From an uncultured Chloroflexota bacterium (GTDB taxonomy: Bacteria > Chloroflexota > Dehalococcoidia > UBA2979), in NCBI GenBank assembly GCA_902827055.1, contig CADEHD010000134.1:1-6233 (forward strand): a stretch of DNA of 6,233 nucleotides, written 5' to 3'. Below, one piece after another: positions 1-5,352 of the stretch. The stretch's first letter is position 1. Every line of letters begins with the position of its first letter. The position numbers and the translations under genes were made by a program. Below the pieces are notes generated by a model. It did not search any database. It was not told the DNA's origin and saw nothing but the letters and a program-made list of their open reading frames with translations.

Positions 1-1
1 G

Positions 2-157
2 TTCGAAGGCGTCGATGGCGTCAACTTCCGCGTGCAGGACGGCACGGTGCTGACGTTCCGCCTCGAGGTCAACGGGCAGCTCATCGACACCGACCGGATC
101 TTCCTCGGCGGGGCGGGGGTACATCCCGCACACAACCCCCTCCGCATCCCCGTCTAG
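2..157 (+). CDS. 3' end of an unrecognised protein (partial)
   Basis: An open frame runs in from the left edge and stops at TAG 155-157, giving the last 51 residues of a protein. Readable segments include FEGVDGVNFRVQDGTVL and IFLGGAGVHPAHNPLRIPV. The alternating hydrophobic/polar pattern (NFRV, VLTFRLEVNG) suggests a C-terminal beta-rich domain. A strong hairpin starts 11 nt after the stop, which supports this being a real gene end. I do not recognise the family. A C-terminal region of an alkaline-phosphatase/sulfatase-like protein crossed my mind, but nothing visible proves it. Confidence 0.6.
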   Translation, partial: FEGVDGVNFRVQDGTVLTFRLEVNGQLIDTDRIFLGGAGVHPAHNPLRIPV

Positions 158-167
158 CGCGACGAGC

Positions 168-198
168 CGGGGCCGCGACTCGAGTGGTCGCGGCCCCG
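168..198 (+). terminator. GC-rich hairpin after the partial gene
   Basis: A perfect inverted repeat has arms CGGGGCCGCGAC (168-179) and GTCGCGGCCCCG (187-198), so a 12-bp stem with a 7-nt loop TCGAGTG. It lies 10 nt after the upstream stop codon, the normal place for a transcription terminator. No T-run follows, so it is not a canonical intrinsic terminator. In very GC-rich genomes such U-less hairpins often stand at gene ends, so a terminator or mRNA 3'-end stabiliser is the best reading. Confidence 0.6.
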
Positions 199-227
199 TC
201 CACGCCCGACGCCCCGCGACGCCCCGC

Positions 228-233
228 TACGCT
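228..233 (+). promoter_or_regulatory. -10 hexamer TACGCT for leaderless start of the IMPase gene
   Basis: TACGCT (form TAnnnT) ends 6 nt before the ATG at 240, so transcription starting about 7 nt after the hexamer would begin on the start codon. No Shine-Dalgarno precedes this ATG; the intervening bases are GGGCGC. This spacing is the known signature of leaderless transcripts in several GC-rich phyla. No clear -35 box is visible. Confidence 0.5.
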
Positions 234-239
234 GGGCGC

Positions 240-1058
240 ATGACGCCCCACTCCGTCCCCGCCCCCTCACCAGCCGACCTCGCCCCCTTGCTGCAACTGG
301 CCACCGACATCGCCCTCGAGTGCGGCGAGTTGCTGCGCACGGCTGGACCACCTCGCGCCGTCGAGCAGAAGAGCAGCACCGTCGACCTCGTCACGGAGCT
401 CGACCGGCGCGTCGAGCGGCACATCGTGGAGCGGTTGCGTGCGACGCGGCCCGACGACGGACTCCTCGGCGAGGAGGGCGCCACCCGCGATGGCACGTCG
501 GGCGTGCGCTGGCTCATCGATCCGATCGATGGCACCACGAACTTCGTCTACGGCTACCCCGGCTTTGCGATCTCCATCGGAGCCGAGGTGGACGGGACGC
601 CGGTACTGGGCGTGGTCCACGATGTCCTGCTCCGCGAGACCTTCAGCGCGATCCAGGGCGGCGGCGCCACCCTCAACGCCATGCCGATCCGAGTGAACGC
701 GCTGGCGGACCTGTCGACGGCCCTCGTGGGGACGGGCTTCAGCTACGGCGCCCAGACTCGGGAGGCGCAGGCGCGAGCGCTGCGCCACGTCCTCCCCGCC
801 GTCCGCGACATCCGACGCCGGGGCGCCGCGTCGCTCGACCTCTGCTGGGTCGCATGCGGGCGGCTGGATGCCTATTTCGAGGGGGACATCGGCGGCGCGT
901 GGGACATCGGCGCGGGCAGCGTCGTTCTCCGGGAGGCTGGCGGCCTCATCACCAGCCTCGACGGCGGCCCCCCAGCGCCTCCCGCGCTCCTCCTCGCGAC
1001 GAACCCGGCGCTCTATGAGACGTTCCGCGCGCTCCTGGAACGGGCGCACGCCGACTAA
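240..1058 (+). CDS. Inositol monophosphatase family protein (SuhB/IMPase-like)
   Basis: This 272-residue cytosolic, metal-dependent phosphatase matches the length of the family (about 265-280). Motif 1, WLIDPIDGTTNFVYGYP, starts at residue 91 and supplies Asp94, Ile96 (carbonyl), Asp97, Gly98 and Thr99. The GEE motif at 77-79 supplies the early metal-binding Glu. Motif 2, WDIGAGSVVLREAGG, starts at 221 with Asp222 as a ligand. The segment RRGAASLDLCWVACGRLDAYFE before it is the usual family spacer. All catalytic residues are present, so it is probably active. The family hydrolyses inositol-1-phosphate, but relatives take histidinol phosphate, FBP or PAP, and the substrate cannot be read from sequence. 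One small deviation is Gly224 where Ala is usual in motif 2. The start is supported by the TACGCT box 7 nt upstream. It is monocistronic and converges on the lipoprotein gene. Confidence 0.93.
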   Translation: MTPHSVPAPSPADLAPLLQLATDIALECGELLRTAGPPRAVEQKSSTVDLVTELDRRVERHIVERLRATRPDDGLLGEEGATRDGTSGVRWLIDPIDGTTNFVYGYPGFAISIGAEVDGTPVLGVVHDVLLRETFSAIQGGGATLNAMPIRVNALADLSTALVGTGFSYGAQTREAQARALRHVLPAVRDIRRRGAASLDLCWVACGRLDAYFEGDIGGAWDIGAGSVVLREAGGLITSLDGGPPAPPALLLATNPALYETFRALLERAHAD

Positions 1059-1113
1059 CTCTGCGGTCCGGTGAGCGCCCGACGCCGCGCGGGAAGCCCG
1101 AGGCACCCCACGC

Positions 1114-2058
1114 TCAGCGGATCCCCGTGTCGTAGGCGATCGAGACGGAAGCCCGCCCACCGACTGGCACGGTGACCTCCACCGACGCTGCCGAGGGCAG
1201 TCGCCCGGGCCCCGGGAGCTGCGGCTCGATCACGTAGCGTCCCGCCGCGAGGTCGATGCTGAAGCGCCCATTGGCGCCGGACTGGGCGCGCGCCACCGTC
1301 GAGCCAGCGGCGTTCCGCACCACCAGCGTCGCCTCGTACGGGCGGTCCGGGCAGGGCTGGTCGGCCCGCACGACGGGACACATCGGCCCGAGCGTCACCA
1401 TGCCATCGATGCCGGTCTGGCTGCGCACCGCCGGGCGATCCACGACGACCTGCGCGCGGTAGTCGAACGGCTTGATCTCCTTGCCCGCGACCGGCTCTGG
1501 CGTCACCGCCAGGAGCGTGACCTCGAACCCCCCGAGCATCACGCGCGCCGGCTCGACGCCACGCAGCGTCACAGACTCCCGCAGCGCCTGCGCCCCGTCC
1601 CAGAGGTTGAACACCGCGGTCACGCTGCCCGCTCGGACGCACGTCACATCGACCGGGCACCGCGAGTCCTCGACGACCGCCTCGAGGATCAGCGTGGCGG
1701 GTGTCCCGGCGAGCTGCACCTCGATGGTCGGGCGCAGCTGCACCGGCTGCCCGAGGGAGATCGTGCGCCCCGCCGGGGGCGGGGCAGGCGACGGCGGCCC
1801 GGGGGCGGCCGTCGAGGTCCGCGCCGCCACCACCGAGGGCGTGGCGCTGGCCGTGGCCGTCGCGCCTGGCGTCCGCGTTGGCGCGGGCCCGGGTGAGGTG
1901 GTCAGCTGCAGCGAGGGTGGGCGTACCGGAGTGCCGGTCGGCGTCGACGACGGCAGGGTCACGGCCGCCTCGGGCGGTGCGAAGCAGCCAGTCACCAGGG
2001 CCGCCGCGAGCAGCAGCGCCAGCGCTCCGACGCGCGTCGGCACCGGTCTAGTCCGCAT
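1114..2058 (-). CDS. Two-domain secreted lipoprotein with Thr/Pro linker
   Basis: The 314-residue product begins MRTRP, with a basic stretch, a hydrophobic core GALALLLAAALVTG and a lipobox VTGC, so Cys25 should be lipidated and the protein anchored outside the membrane. Residues ~27-100 are a Pro/Thr/Ser/Ala-rich disordered spacer. A first beta domain (~100-210) contains VVEDSRCPVDVTCVRAGSV; I recall this EDSRCP...C..AG pattern from small uncharacterised bacterial lipoprotein domains, and the two Cys could form a disulfide. A second domain (~215-314) starts GIDGMVTLGPMCPV and ends YDTGIR, resembling carboxypeptidase-regulatory-like folds whose relatives often end CDTGIR. The chosen ATG (2056-2058) overlaps the rhomboid stop by 11 nt, implying translational coupling. 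ATG at 2070 gives only four extra residues, and a start at 2130 would place a Cys-rich stretch before the signal peptide, which is unlikely. No enzymatic function is visible. Confidence 0.8.
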   Translation of the reverse strand: MRTRPVPTRVGALALLLAAALVTGCFAPPEAAVTLPSSTPTGTPVRPPSLQLTTSPGPAPTRTPGATATASATPSVVAARTSTAAPGPPSPAPPPAGRTISLGQPVQLRPTIEVQLAGTPATLILEAVVEDSRCPVDVTCVRAGSVTAVFNLWDGAQALRESVTLRGVEPARVMLGGFEVTLLAVTPEPVAGKEIKPFDYRAQVVVDRPAVRSQTGIDGMVTLGPMCPVVRADQPCPDRPYEATLVVRNAAGSTVARAQSGANGRFSIDLAAGRYVIEPQLPGPGRLPSAASVEVTVPVGGRASVSIAYDTGIR

Positions 2059-2776
2059 ACGCTCGGCCATGGAGTCGACGCACACGCCCCAGCAGCATCT
2101 GCCGCAGTGCCGCCGCGACGCCGACGCCAACGACGAACCCGCCGACGTGCGCCTCCCAGGCGACGCCAGGATCGGTCACCGCGAACTGCCCGAGGAACCA
2201 CAGCCCCAGGAACAGCGCCGCCGGGACCGGGACGAGTACCACGAACACCAGCGAAAGCACCGTGTGGCGTGGGTACAGCACGAGGTAGGCCCCGAGCACC
2301 GCCGCGATCGCGCCCGACGCTCCGATGAGCGGATCGGTAGCGCTTGGATGTGCCATCACGAACGCCAGCGTCGCTCCGAGCCCACCGATGAGGTACAGCA
2401 GCGCGTACCCCACGTGCCCGAACGCCTCCTCGACGTTGTTCCCGAACACCCAGAGAAACCACATGTTGCCCGCGAGGTGAATCAAGTTCCCGTGCAGGAA
2501 GAAGGAGACGAGGACAGACAGCGCCAGTCGCTTCTGCGGGAAGATCGGTGGCGACGCGACGCTCGACGCGCAGTCTCCCGACCGGATCTGCGCGATGTTC
2601 AGCGGCTCGCCGGTGGTGAGCTCGCAGGCAATGGCCGCGTGGCGAAACGTGAACTGCATCCCCTCCTGCTCGCTCGTCGGCTGCAGGACGAAGAACACGA
2701 GGACGTTCGCGGCGATCACCAGGAGCGTCAGCAGCGGGGTGATGCGCGTCGGATTGACGTCGCGGATGGGGAACAC
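2048..2776 (-). CDS. Rhomboid family intramembrane serine protease
   Basis: This 242-residue polytopic membrane protein has the rhomboid catalytic pair: nucleophile Ser154 in GASGAIAAVLGAY and His210 in AHVGGFVVG. The second-helix motif H95-GNLIH-LAGN (His100, Asn104) completes the oxyanion region, and WVFGNNVEEAFGHVGY follows it. About six membrane helices can be traced. Residues ~33-80 form an extracytoplasmic loop with Cys51 and Cys69, which might form a disulfide. The N-terminus PIRDVNPTRITP is typical of the bacterial subfamily. Rhomboids cleave transmembrane segments inside the bilayer; the substrate here is unknown. The start is GTG (2774-2776), preceded by GGAG with a 6-nt gap, which supports it. 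The downstream lipoprotein gene overlaps it by 11 nt, so the two are probably one operon. Confidence 0.93.
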   Translation of the reverse strand: MFPIRDVNPTRITPLLTLLVIAANVLVFFVLQPTSEQEGMQFTFRHAAIACELTTGEPLNIAQIRSGDCASSVASPPIFPQKRLALSVLVSFFLHGNLIHLAGNMWFLWVFGNNVEEAFGHVGYALLYLIGGLGATLAFVMAHPSATDPLIGASGAIAAVLGAYLVLYPRHTVLSLVFVVLVPVPAALFLGLWFLGQFAVTDPGVAWEAHVGGFVVGVGVAAALRQMLLGRVRRLHGRAYAD

Positions 2777-2804
2777 GCGTCACTCCGATCTGGGGGGTGC
2801 GATC

Positions 2805-2810
2805 GACTCT
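2805..2810 (-). promoter_or_regulatory. Possible -10 box of the rhomboid operon
   Basis: On the minus strand TAGAGT (TAnnnT form) lies about 28 nt before the GTG start of the rhomboid gene, leaving room for a short leader containing its GGAG ribosome site. It is downstream of the HU terminator hairpin, as expected for an independent promoter. No -35 match is seen, so the call is tentative. Confidence 0.25.
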
Positions 2811-2857
2811 AGCAGCGCCTCTGGGTGGGCGCCGCCGTGCCTCGGCGGGCGCATATG

Positions 2858-2889
2858 CCGAGGGGGACCGCTCGCGCGATCCCCCTCGG
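2858..2889 (-). terminator. Hairpin terminator of the HU gene
   Basis: Perfect 10-bp inverted repeat: CCGAGGGGGA (2858-2867) and TCCCCCTCGG (2880-2889) around a 12-nt loop. It lies about 45 nt beyond the HU stop codon and separates that gene from the rhomboid operon on the same strand. No T-run follows on either strand, so termination efficiency is uncertain, but the position is right. Confidence 0.6.
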
Positions 2890-2933
2890 ACCGGGTCACC
2901 GCGACGCGGCACCCGTCGATGTGCGGTCGGGCC

Positions 2934-3248
2934 TTACGAGACCTTGGCGAGCTTCGGCGCCGTGGCCTTGCCATTCACGACGCTGCGGAGCGTCGCCGAG
3001 GCGGTGAACTTCGGAGCCTTCGAGGCGGGCACCTTGATCGCCTCACCCGTGCGCGGGTTCCGGGCCTGGCGCGCCTTGCGCTGCACGCGGCTGAACTTGC
3101 CCAGGCCGGGGTAGCTGACGTCGTCGCCCTTCTTCACGGAGGCCTGGATCACGTCGCGGAAGCTATCGAGGACCTTCTCGACCTCGCTCTTGGAGAGGGT
3201 CGTGCCCGCGTTCGCGGCCACCTGGGCAATCAGGTCTGACTTGAGCAA
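2934..3248 (-). CDS. HU/IHF-family histone-like DNA-binding protein
   Basis: A 104-residue basic nucleoid protein that should bind and bend DNA as a dimer. The helical dimerisation part is residues 1-45 (LKSDLIAQVAANAG start). The core GLGKFSRVQRKARQARNPRTG follows, then EAIKVPASKAPKF. The DNA-intercalating proline is in RNP at 63-65, and the flanking arm residues Arg57, Lys58 and Arg60 are basic. The usual family length is about 90, so this copy has a modest extra C-terminal tail (KATAPKLAKVS). The start is TTG (3246-3248), not ATG; it is supported by GGAGGA 6 nt upstream on the minus strand and by the family N-terminus. It is probably monocistronic, with a terminator hairpin after it and its own upstream region of about 150 bp. 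Confidence 0.95.
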   Translation of the reverse strand: MLKSDLIAQVAANAGTTLSKSEVEKVLDSFRDVIQASVKKGDDVSYPGLGKFSRVQRKARQARNPRTGEAIKVPASKAPKFTASATLRSVVNGKATAPKLAKVS

Positions 3249-3254
3249 TGGACT

Positions 3255-3260
3255 TCCTCC
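3255..3260 (-). promoter_or_regulatory. Ribosome binding site deciding the TTG start of HU
   Basis: The minus strand reads GGAGGA, then AGTCCA, then TTG. The strong SD with 6-nt spacing is what selects the unusual TTG start, and no ATG lies nearby in frame. Confidence 0.7.
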
Positions 3261-3295
3261 AACCTGCTATGCGTAGCCCCGCCTCAGCGAGTCCT

Positions 3296-3301
3296 AGCGT
3301 A
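3296..3301 (-). promoter_or_regulatory. Possible -10 box of the HU gene
   Basis: TACGCT on the minus strand, the same hexamer as before the IMPase gene, about 47 nt before the TTG start. A transcript from here would carry a short leader with the SD. No good -35 partner is visible, and an alternative -10 (TACGCA, 3270-3275) lies closer to the gene. Confidence 0.25.
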
Positions 3302-3344
3302 TGGGCGTTTCTCCACACGCACTAGCGGGATCACCAGCAAACAG

Positions 3345-3382
3345 GCCAGAAACTGGCACATTCGAGGCGGAAACCGTCCGCC
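3345..3382 (-). terminator. Two small hairpins after the LLM gene
   Basis: Reading the minus strand after the LLM stop at 3398, the first hairpin is GGCGGA-CGGTT-TCCGCC (3382-3366). The second is GCCAG-TTT-CTGGC (3357-3345), followed by CTGTTTGCT, which is mildly T-rich. The second resembles a weak intrinsic terminator. Both stems are short (6 and 5 bp), so the call is modest. Confidence 0.35.
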
Positions 3383-3397
3383 CGTCAGCCCAGCCGC

Positions 3398-4393
3398 CTA
3401 CCCGACCAGCGTCCGATAGATCGCCGCACGTTTCGCCGGGTCGCGCTCCGCGATGGAGATCGAGTGCAGGTTGAAGCCAGCCGCCTCCACCTCGTCGAGG
3501 TGCGCGGCGCAGGCCTCGGCGGAACCGGCGAAGTGCATCTCGCGGGCGAACTCCGCGGGCACGGCCTCGGCGCCCGCCCTGGCGCCGCCCTCGGCCCATG
3601 CGGCGCGCACGGCGTCGGCCATCTCCTTGAACCCACGCTGCACGTACTGGTTGTAGTAGCCGTCTCCCATCCGCGCGATGTAGAACGCCACGGTGCCGCG
3701 CGCCTTGTCGAGCTCGCCCTCCGGGTGGTCGGTCACCGTGATCGGGTTCGCGGTGCGGATTGTCAGCGCTGAAGGGTCACGCCCGAAGCTCCGGGCGTGG
3801 TCGTAGAACTCGGAGGTGGCCGCCTGCCACTGCGAGCGCGGGAGCTGAATCGGCATCCACCCATCCGCGATTTCCGCGGTCTGCCGAACGGAGGCCGGCG
3901 CCGTCGACGCGATGTACACCGGAATCCGAGTCCGAGGCCCGTTGATCTCGAGGCGGAACCCCCGCTCGAGCTGGAACAGCTCACCCTGGTACTGCAGCGG
4001 CGCCCCGGAGATCAGCATCTGCATGATCTCGATGTACTCCCGCATGCGCCGCAGGGGCCGCTTGTAGGGCACCCCCGCGAAGTGCTCGGCGACGTTCGCG
4101 CTCGACGACCCCATGCCGATGATCACCCGGCCATTGGATAGCTCATCGATCGTCGCGAAGTGCTCCGCGAGGGCCGCGGCTGACCGTGACCACGTGTTCA
4201 CGATGGCCGTCCCCAGCTCGACGCGCTTCGTCTCGCGCGCCAGCACGGCCAGCGGCGTGAACGCCTCCCGGCGCCAATTCTCGCCCGTGAAGATCACCGC
4301 CACGCCACTGTCGTCGGCGACCTTCGCCTGCTCTACGAACTGCTCGACATCCTCGTGACTGGACCAGCTCAACCCGATGCTGATGCGCCGCAT
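3398..4393 (-). CDS. LLM class flavin- or F420-dependent oxidoreductase
   Basis: A 331-residue protein with the bacterial luciferase-like TIM-barrel signature. The N-terminal strand ISIGLSW (4-10) is followed by VEQAKVADDSGVAVIFTGEN (20-39). RVELGTAIVNTWSRS (57-71) matches the family's 'LGT.V....R.P' strand. DELSNGRVIIGMGSSSANVAEHF (83-105) is the TLDxLSxGR-like motif with the cofactor-phosphate glycines. IPVYIASTAPASVRQTAEIADGWMP (157-181) is the late barrel strand. The C-terminus (288-331, FAGSAEACAAHLDEVEAAGFN) is the usual LLM helix that closes the barrel. Members reduce or oxidise small molecules with FMN or F420, and neither cofactor nor substrate can be decided here. The ATG start is supported by GGGAG 8 nt upstream. 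Neighbours give no pathway hint. The DUF1801 gene lies 109 bp upstream on the same strand. Confidence 0.92.
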   Translation of the reverse strand: MRRISIGLSWSSHEDVEQFVEQAKVADDSGVAVIFTGENWRREAFTPLAVLARETKRVELGTAIVNTWSRSAAALAEHFATIDELSNGRVIIGMGSSSANVAEHFAGVPYKRPLRRMREYIEIMQMLISGAPLQYQGELFQLERGFRLEINGPRTRIPVYIASTAPASVRQTAEIADGWMPIQLPRSQWQAATSEFYDHARSFGRDPSALTIRTANPITVTDHPEGELDKARGTVAFYIARMGDGYYNQYVQRGFKEMADAVRAAWAEGGARAGAEAVPAEFAREMHFAGSAEACAAHLDEVEAAGFNLHSISIAERDPAKRAAIYRTLVG

Positions 4394-4411
4394 GCCGTGA
4401 CTCCCTCGGTC

Positions 4412-4447
4412 GTGCCATCGCTGCCGTTGCTGCCATTGCTGCCATGC
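4412..4447. repeat. 9-bp tandem repeat, four units
   Basis: Units are GTGCCATCG, CTGCCGTTG, CTGCCATTG and CTGCCATGC, each differing by one to three bases. The repeat lies in the 109-bp gap between the DUF1801 and LLM genes, just upstream of the LLM ribosome site. It is short and imperfect and may be simple slippage. Confidence 0.6.
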
Positions 4448-4487
4448 ACGCTGCGATGCGTGTTCGGTGGCGGCATCGTAGGGCGAG

Positions 4488-4503
4488 GCGCCATCGGCGG
4501 CGC
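4488..4503 (-). terminator. Weak hairpin at the end of the DUF1801 gene
   Basis: GCGCC (4488-4492) and GGCGC (4499-4503) form a 5-bp stem with a 6-nt loop overlapping the stop codon. A second 5-bp stem, CACGC/GCGTG, lies near 4447-4462. No T-run follows. Read-through into the LLM gene is possible, so the two genes may be co-transcribed. Confidence 0.2.
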
Positions 4504-4958
4504 TACCCCCGCCGAGTTGCGCGGCGAGACTCCTCGTACTGCGCGATGTACCGCTCGACCGGCCATCGCGCGATCGCCTCGCCGATCACGTCCAGCGGCA
4601 GGTCCTCTAGCTTGCGGAAGTAGACGCAGGACTTGCCCATGTCGAGCTTCTTGCCGCTCGCGGCGTACCGCTCCTTGAACCACGCCTCCTCGTCGGAGGC
4701 CGCGTAGACGCCGTTGAGGTAGACGACCATGTACCGCTTCTGCGAGGCGAGGGCGGCCAGCGCGAGGGGCTGTTTGTTGTACGTCTTCGGGTAGCGCTCG
4801 AGCGGGATGCCGTAGCCGATCATGCCGAACTGCATCGACTCGGCGTAGCCCTCGGGCAGGTGGCGGAGGATGACCTCGCGGACCCGCGCGAGCGCCTCGC
4901 GCCGGTCCGGTGGCAGCTCCGCCAGGTACTCGTCCACGGTGGGCGCGTCGCTGTGCAT
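4503..4958 (-). CDS. DUF1801 domain-containing protein (YdhG-like)
   Basis: A 151-residue soluble protein with the pattern of the DUF1801 family. TVDEYLAELPPDRREALARVREVI (7-30) is the N-terminal helical pair. PEGYAESMQFGMIGYGIPL (35-53) is the conserved 'E...YGxP' segment. ASQKRYMVVYLNG (71-83) follows, then GKKLDMGKSCVYFRKLEDLP (102-121), the C-terminal core strand and turn. The biochemical role of this family is not established; one relative is described as iron-chaperone-like, which I would not transfer. The ATG (4956-4958) has a perfect AAGGAGGT ribosome site with a 6-nt gap, so the start is firm. It is divergent from the riboswitch-controlled gene. Confidence 0.9.
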   Translation of the reverse strand: MHSDAPTVDEYLAELPPDRREALARVREVILRHLPEGYAESMQFGMIGYGIPLERYPKTYNKQPLALAALASQKRYMVVYLNGVYAASDEEAWFKERYAASGKKLDMGKSCVYFRKLEDLPLDVIGEAIARWPVERYIAQYEESRRATRRG

Positions 4959-4964
4959 CTCGTG

Positions 4965-4972
4965 ACCTCCTT
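4965..4972 (-). promoter_or_regulatory. Perfect Shine-Dalgarno of the DUF1801 gene
   Basis: The minus strand reads AAGGAGGT, then CACGAG, then ATG. This is the strongest ribosome site in the window and suggests high translation. A TACGAT hexamer on the minus strand (4984-4989), about 26 nt before the ATG, is a possible -10 box. Confidence 0.75.
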
Positions 4973-5070
4973 CGCACGCCGGGATCGTAATCGGGGACTC
5001 GGCAGGACGGGGAAGGCGCAGGCACGAGGTGCGAACGCCGCGACGACTCGCCCCCAGCCGGCGGCAGTGC

Positions 5071-5076
5071 TAGGTT
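5071..5076 (+). promoter_or_regulatory. Possible -10 box before the cobalamin riboswitch
   Basis: TAGGTT (TAnnnT) lies at the 5' edge of the riboswitch. It overlaps the first conserved GGTT of the aptamer, so the true promoter may be further upstream. No -35 is recognisable. Confidence 0.2.
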
Positions 5077-5197
5077 GCAGGCGCAGGCGCAAGGCCCGCG
5101 AAGTCCGGTGCGATCCCGGCGCTGTCCCGCAACTGTGGTCCGAACCGTCCCCGAGGGGGGCGCGATCGGCGAGCCAGGTCGACGACTTGCGTCCGTG
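5073..5197 (+). ncRNA. Cobalamin riboswitch aptamer
   Basis: The conserved core is readable in order. GGTTGC at 5073 opens it. GCGAAGTCCGGTGCGATCCCGG (5098-5119) matches the GGAA..CGGTG..A.TCCGG element. CGCTGTCCCGCAACTGTGG (5120-5138) is the near-invariant CxGxCCCGCAACTGT element. A variable hairpin CCGA...TCGG (5140-5169) with an inner CCC/GGG stem follows. Then AGCCAGGTCGACGACTTGCG (5172-5191) is the B12 box, in a form slightly off the usual AGCCAGGAGACCTGCC. Such RNAs sense adenosylcobalamin or related corrinoids and shut down uptake or synthesis genes when these are abundant. Its target here begins as a BtuF-type binding protein, which fits. Exact edges are approximate. Confidence 0.9.
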
Positions 5198-5225
5198 TCT
5201 CACAGGCTCGCGAGGAACGGGCCAG

Positions 5226-5250
5226 GGCACGTCGGCACCACACACGTGCC
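5226..5250 (+). promoter_or_regulatory. Hairpin following the aptamer (P13-like position)
   Basis: GGCACGT (5226-5232) and ACGTGCC (5244-5250) form a perfect 7-bp stem with an 11-nt loop. It stands about 30 nt after the B12 box, where the regulatory hairpin of this riboswitch class normally sits. No T-run follows, arguing against simple transcription termination. Confidence 0.45.
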
Positions 5251-5301
5251 GCGCGCCGCACCTCTCAGCCGGCGCGGAGTCCCCTCCCCCTGCTCGAGGC
5301 C

Positions 5302-5349
5302 GCACCTCGCTCGCCGCATGCAGCGGTGTCGTAGCGCACGCGGAGGTGC
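5302..5349 (+). promoter_or_regulatory. Probable SD-sequestering stem of the riboswitch platform
   Basis: The ribosome site GGAGG (5342-5346, 6 nt before the ATG) lies inside GAGGTGC (5343-5349). GCACCTC at 5302-5308 is its exact complement, enclosing a small inner hairpin CCGC-ATGCA-GCGG (5314-5326). A second exact copy of GCACCTC lies at 5258-5264. This suggests control of translation initiation rather than termination. It is inferred from base complementarity only. Confidence 0.45.
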
Positions 5350-5352
5350 TCG

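Noticed and set aside
1059..1113. Bidirectional terminator between the convergent IMPase and lipoprotein genes
   Set aside because: Only a 6-bp TGAGCG/CGCTCA pairing (1072-1077 with 1111-1116) and a 4-bp CGGG/CCCG stem are present; too weak in GC-rich DNA to annotate.
267..1160. Long minus-strand open frame opposite the IMPase gene
   Set aside because: It is antisense to a gene with intact catalytic motifs, and its translation is Arg/Ala-rich with no recognisable domain, as expected of a GC-rich shadow frame.
1472..2812. 446-codon + strand open frame
   Set aside because: It lies opposite the lipoprotein and rhomboid genes; its product is a low-complexity, Arg/Glu/His-rich sequence typical of a complementary-strand reading of GC-rich coding DNA.
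3268..3279. GCTA-N4-TAGC inverted repeat upstream of HU as an operator
   Set aside because: Only 4-bp arms and no repetition elsewhere; chance is likely.
4369..5025. Minus-strand frame with SNGSNGSDG repeats, possibly collagen-like
   Set aside because: It overlaps the DUF1801 gene in another frame; the repeat stretch is merely the translation of the 9-bp tandem repeat.
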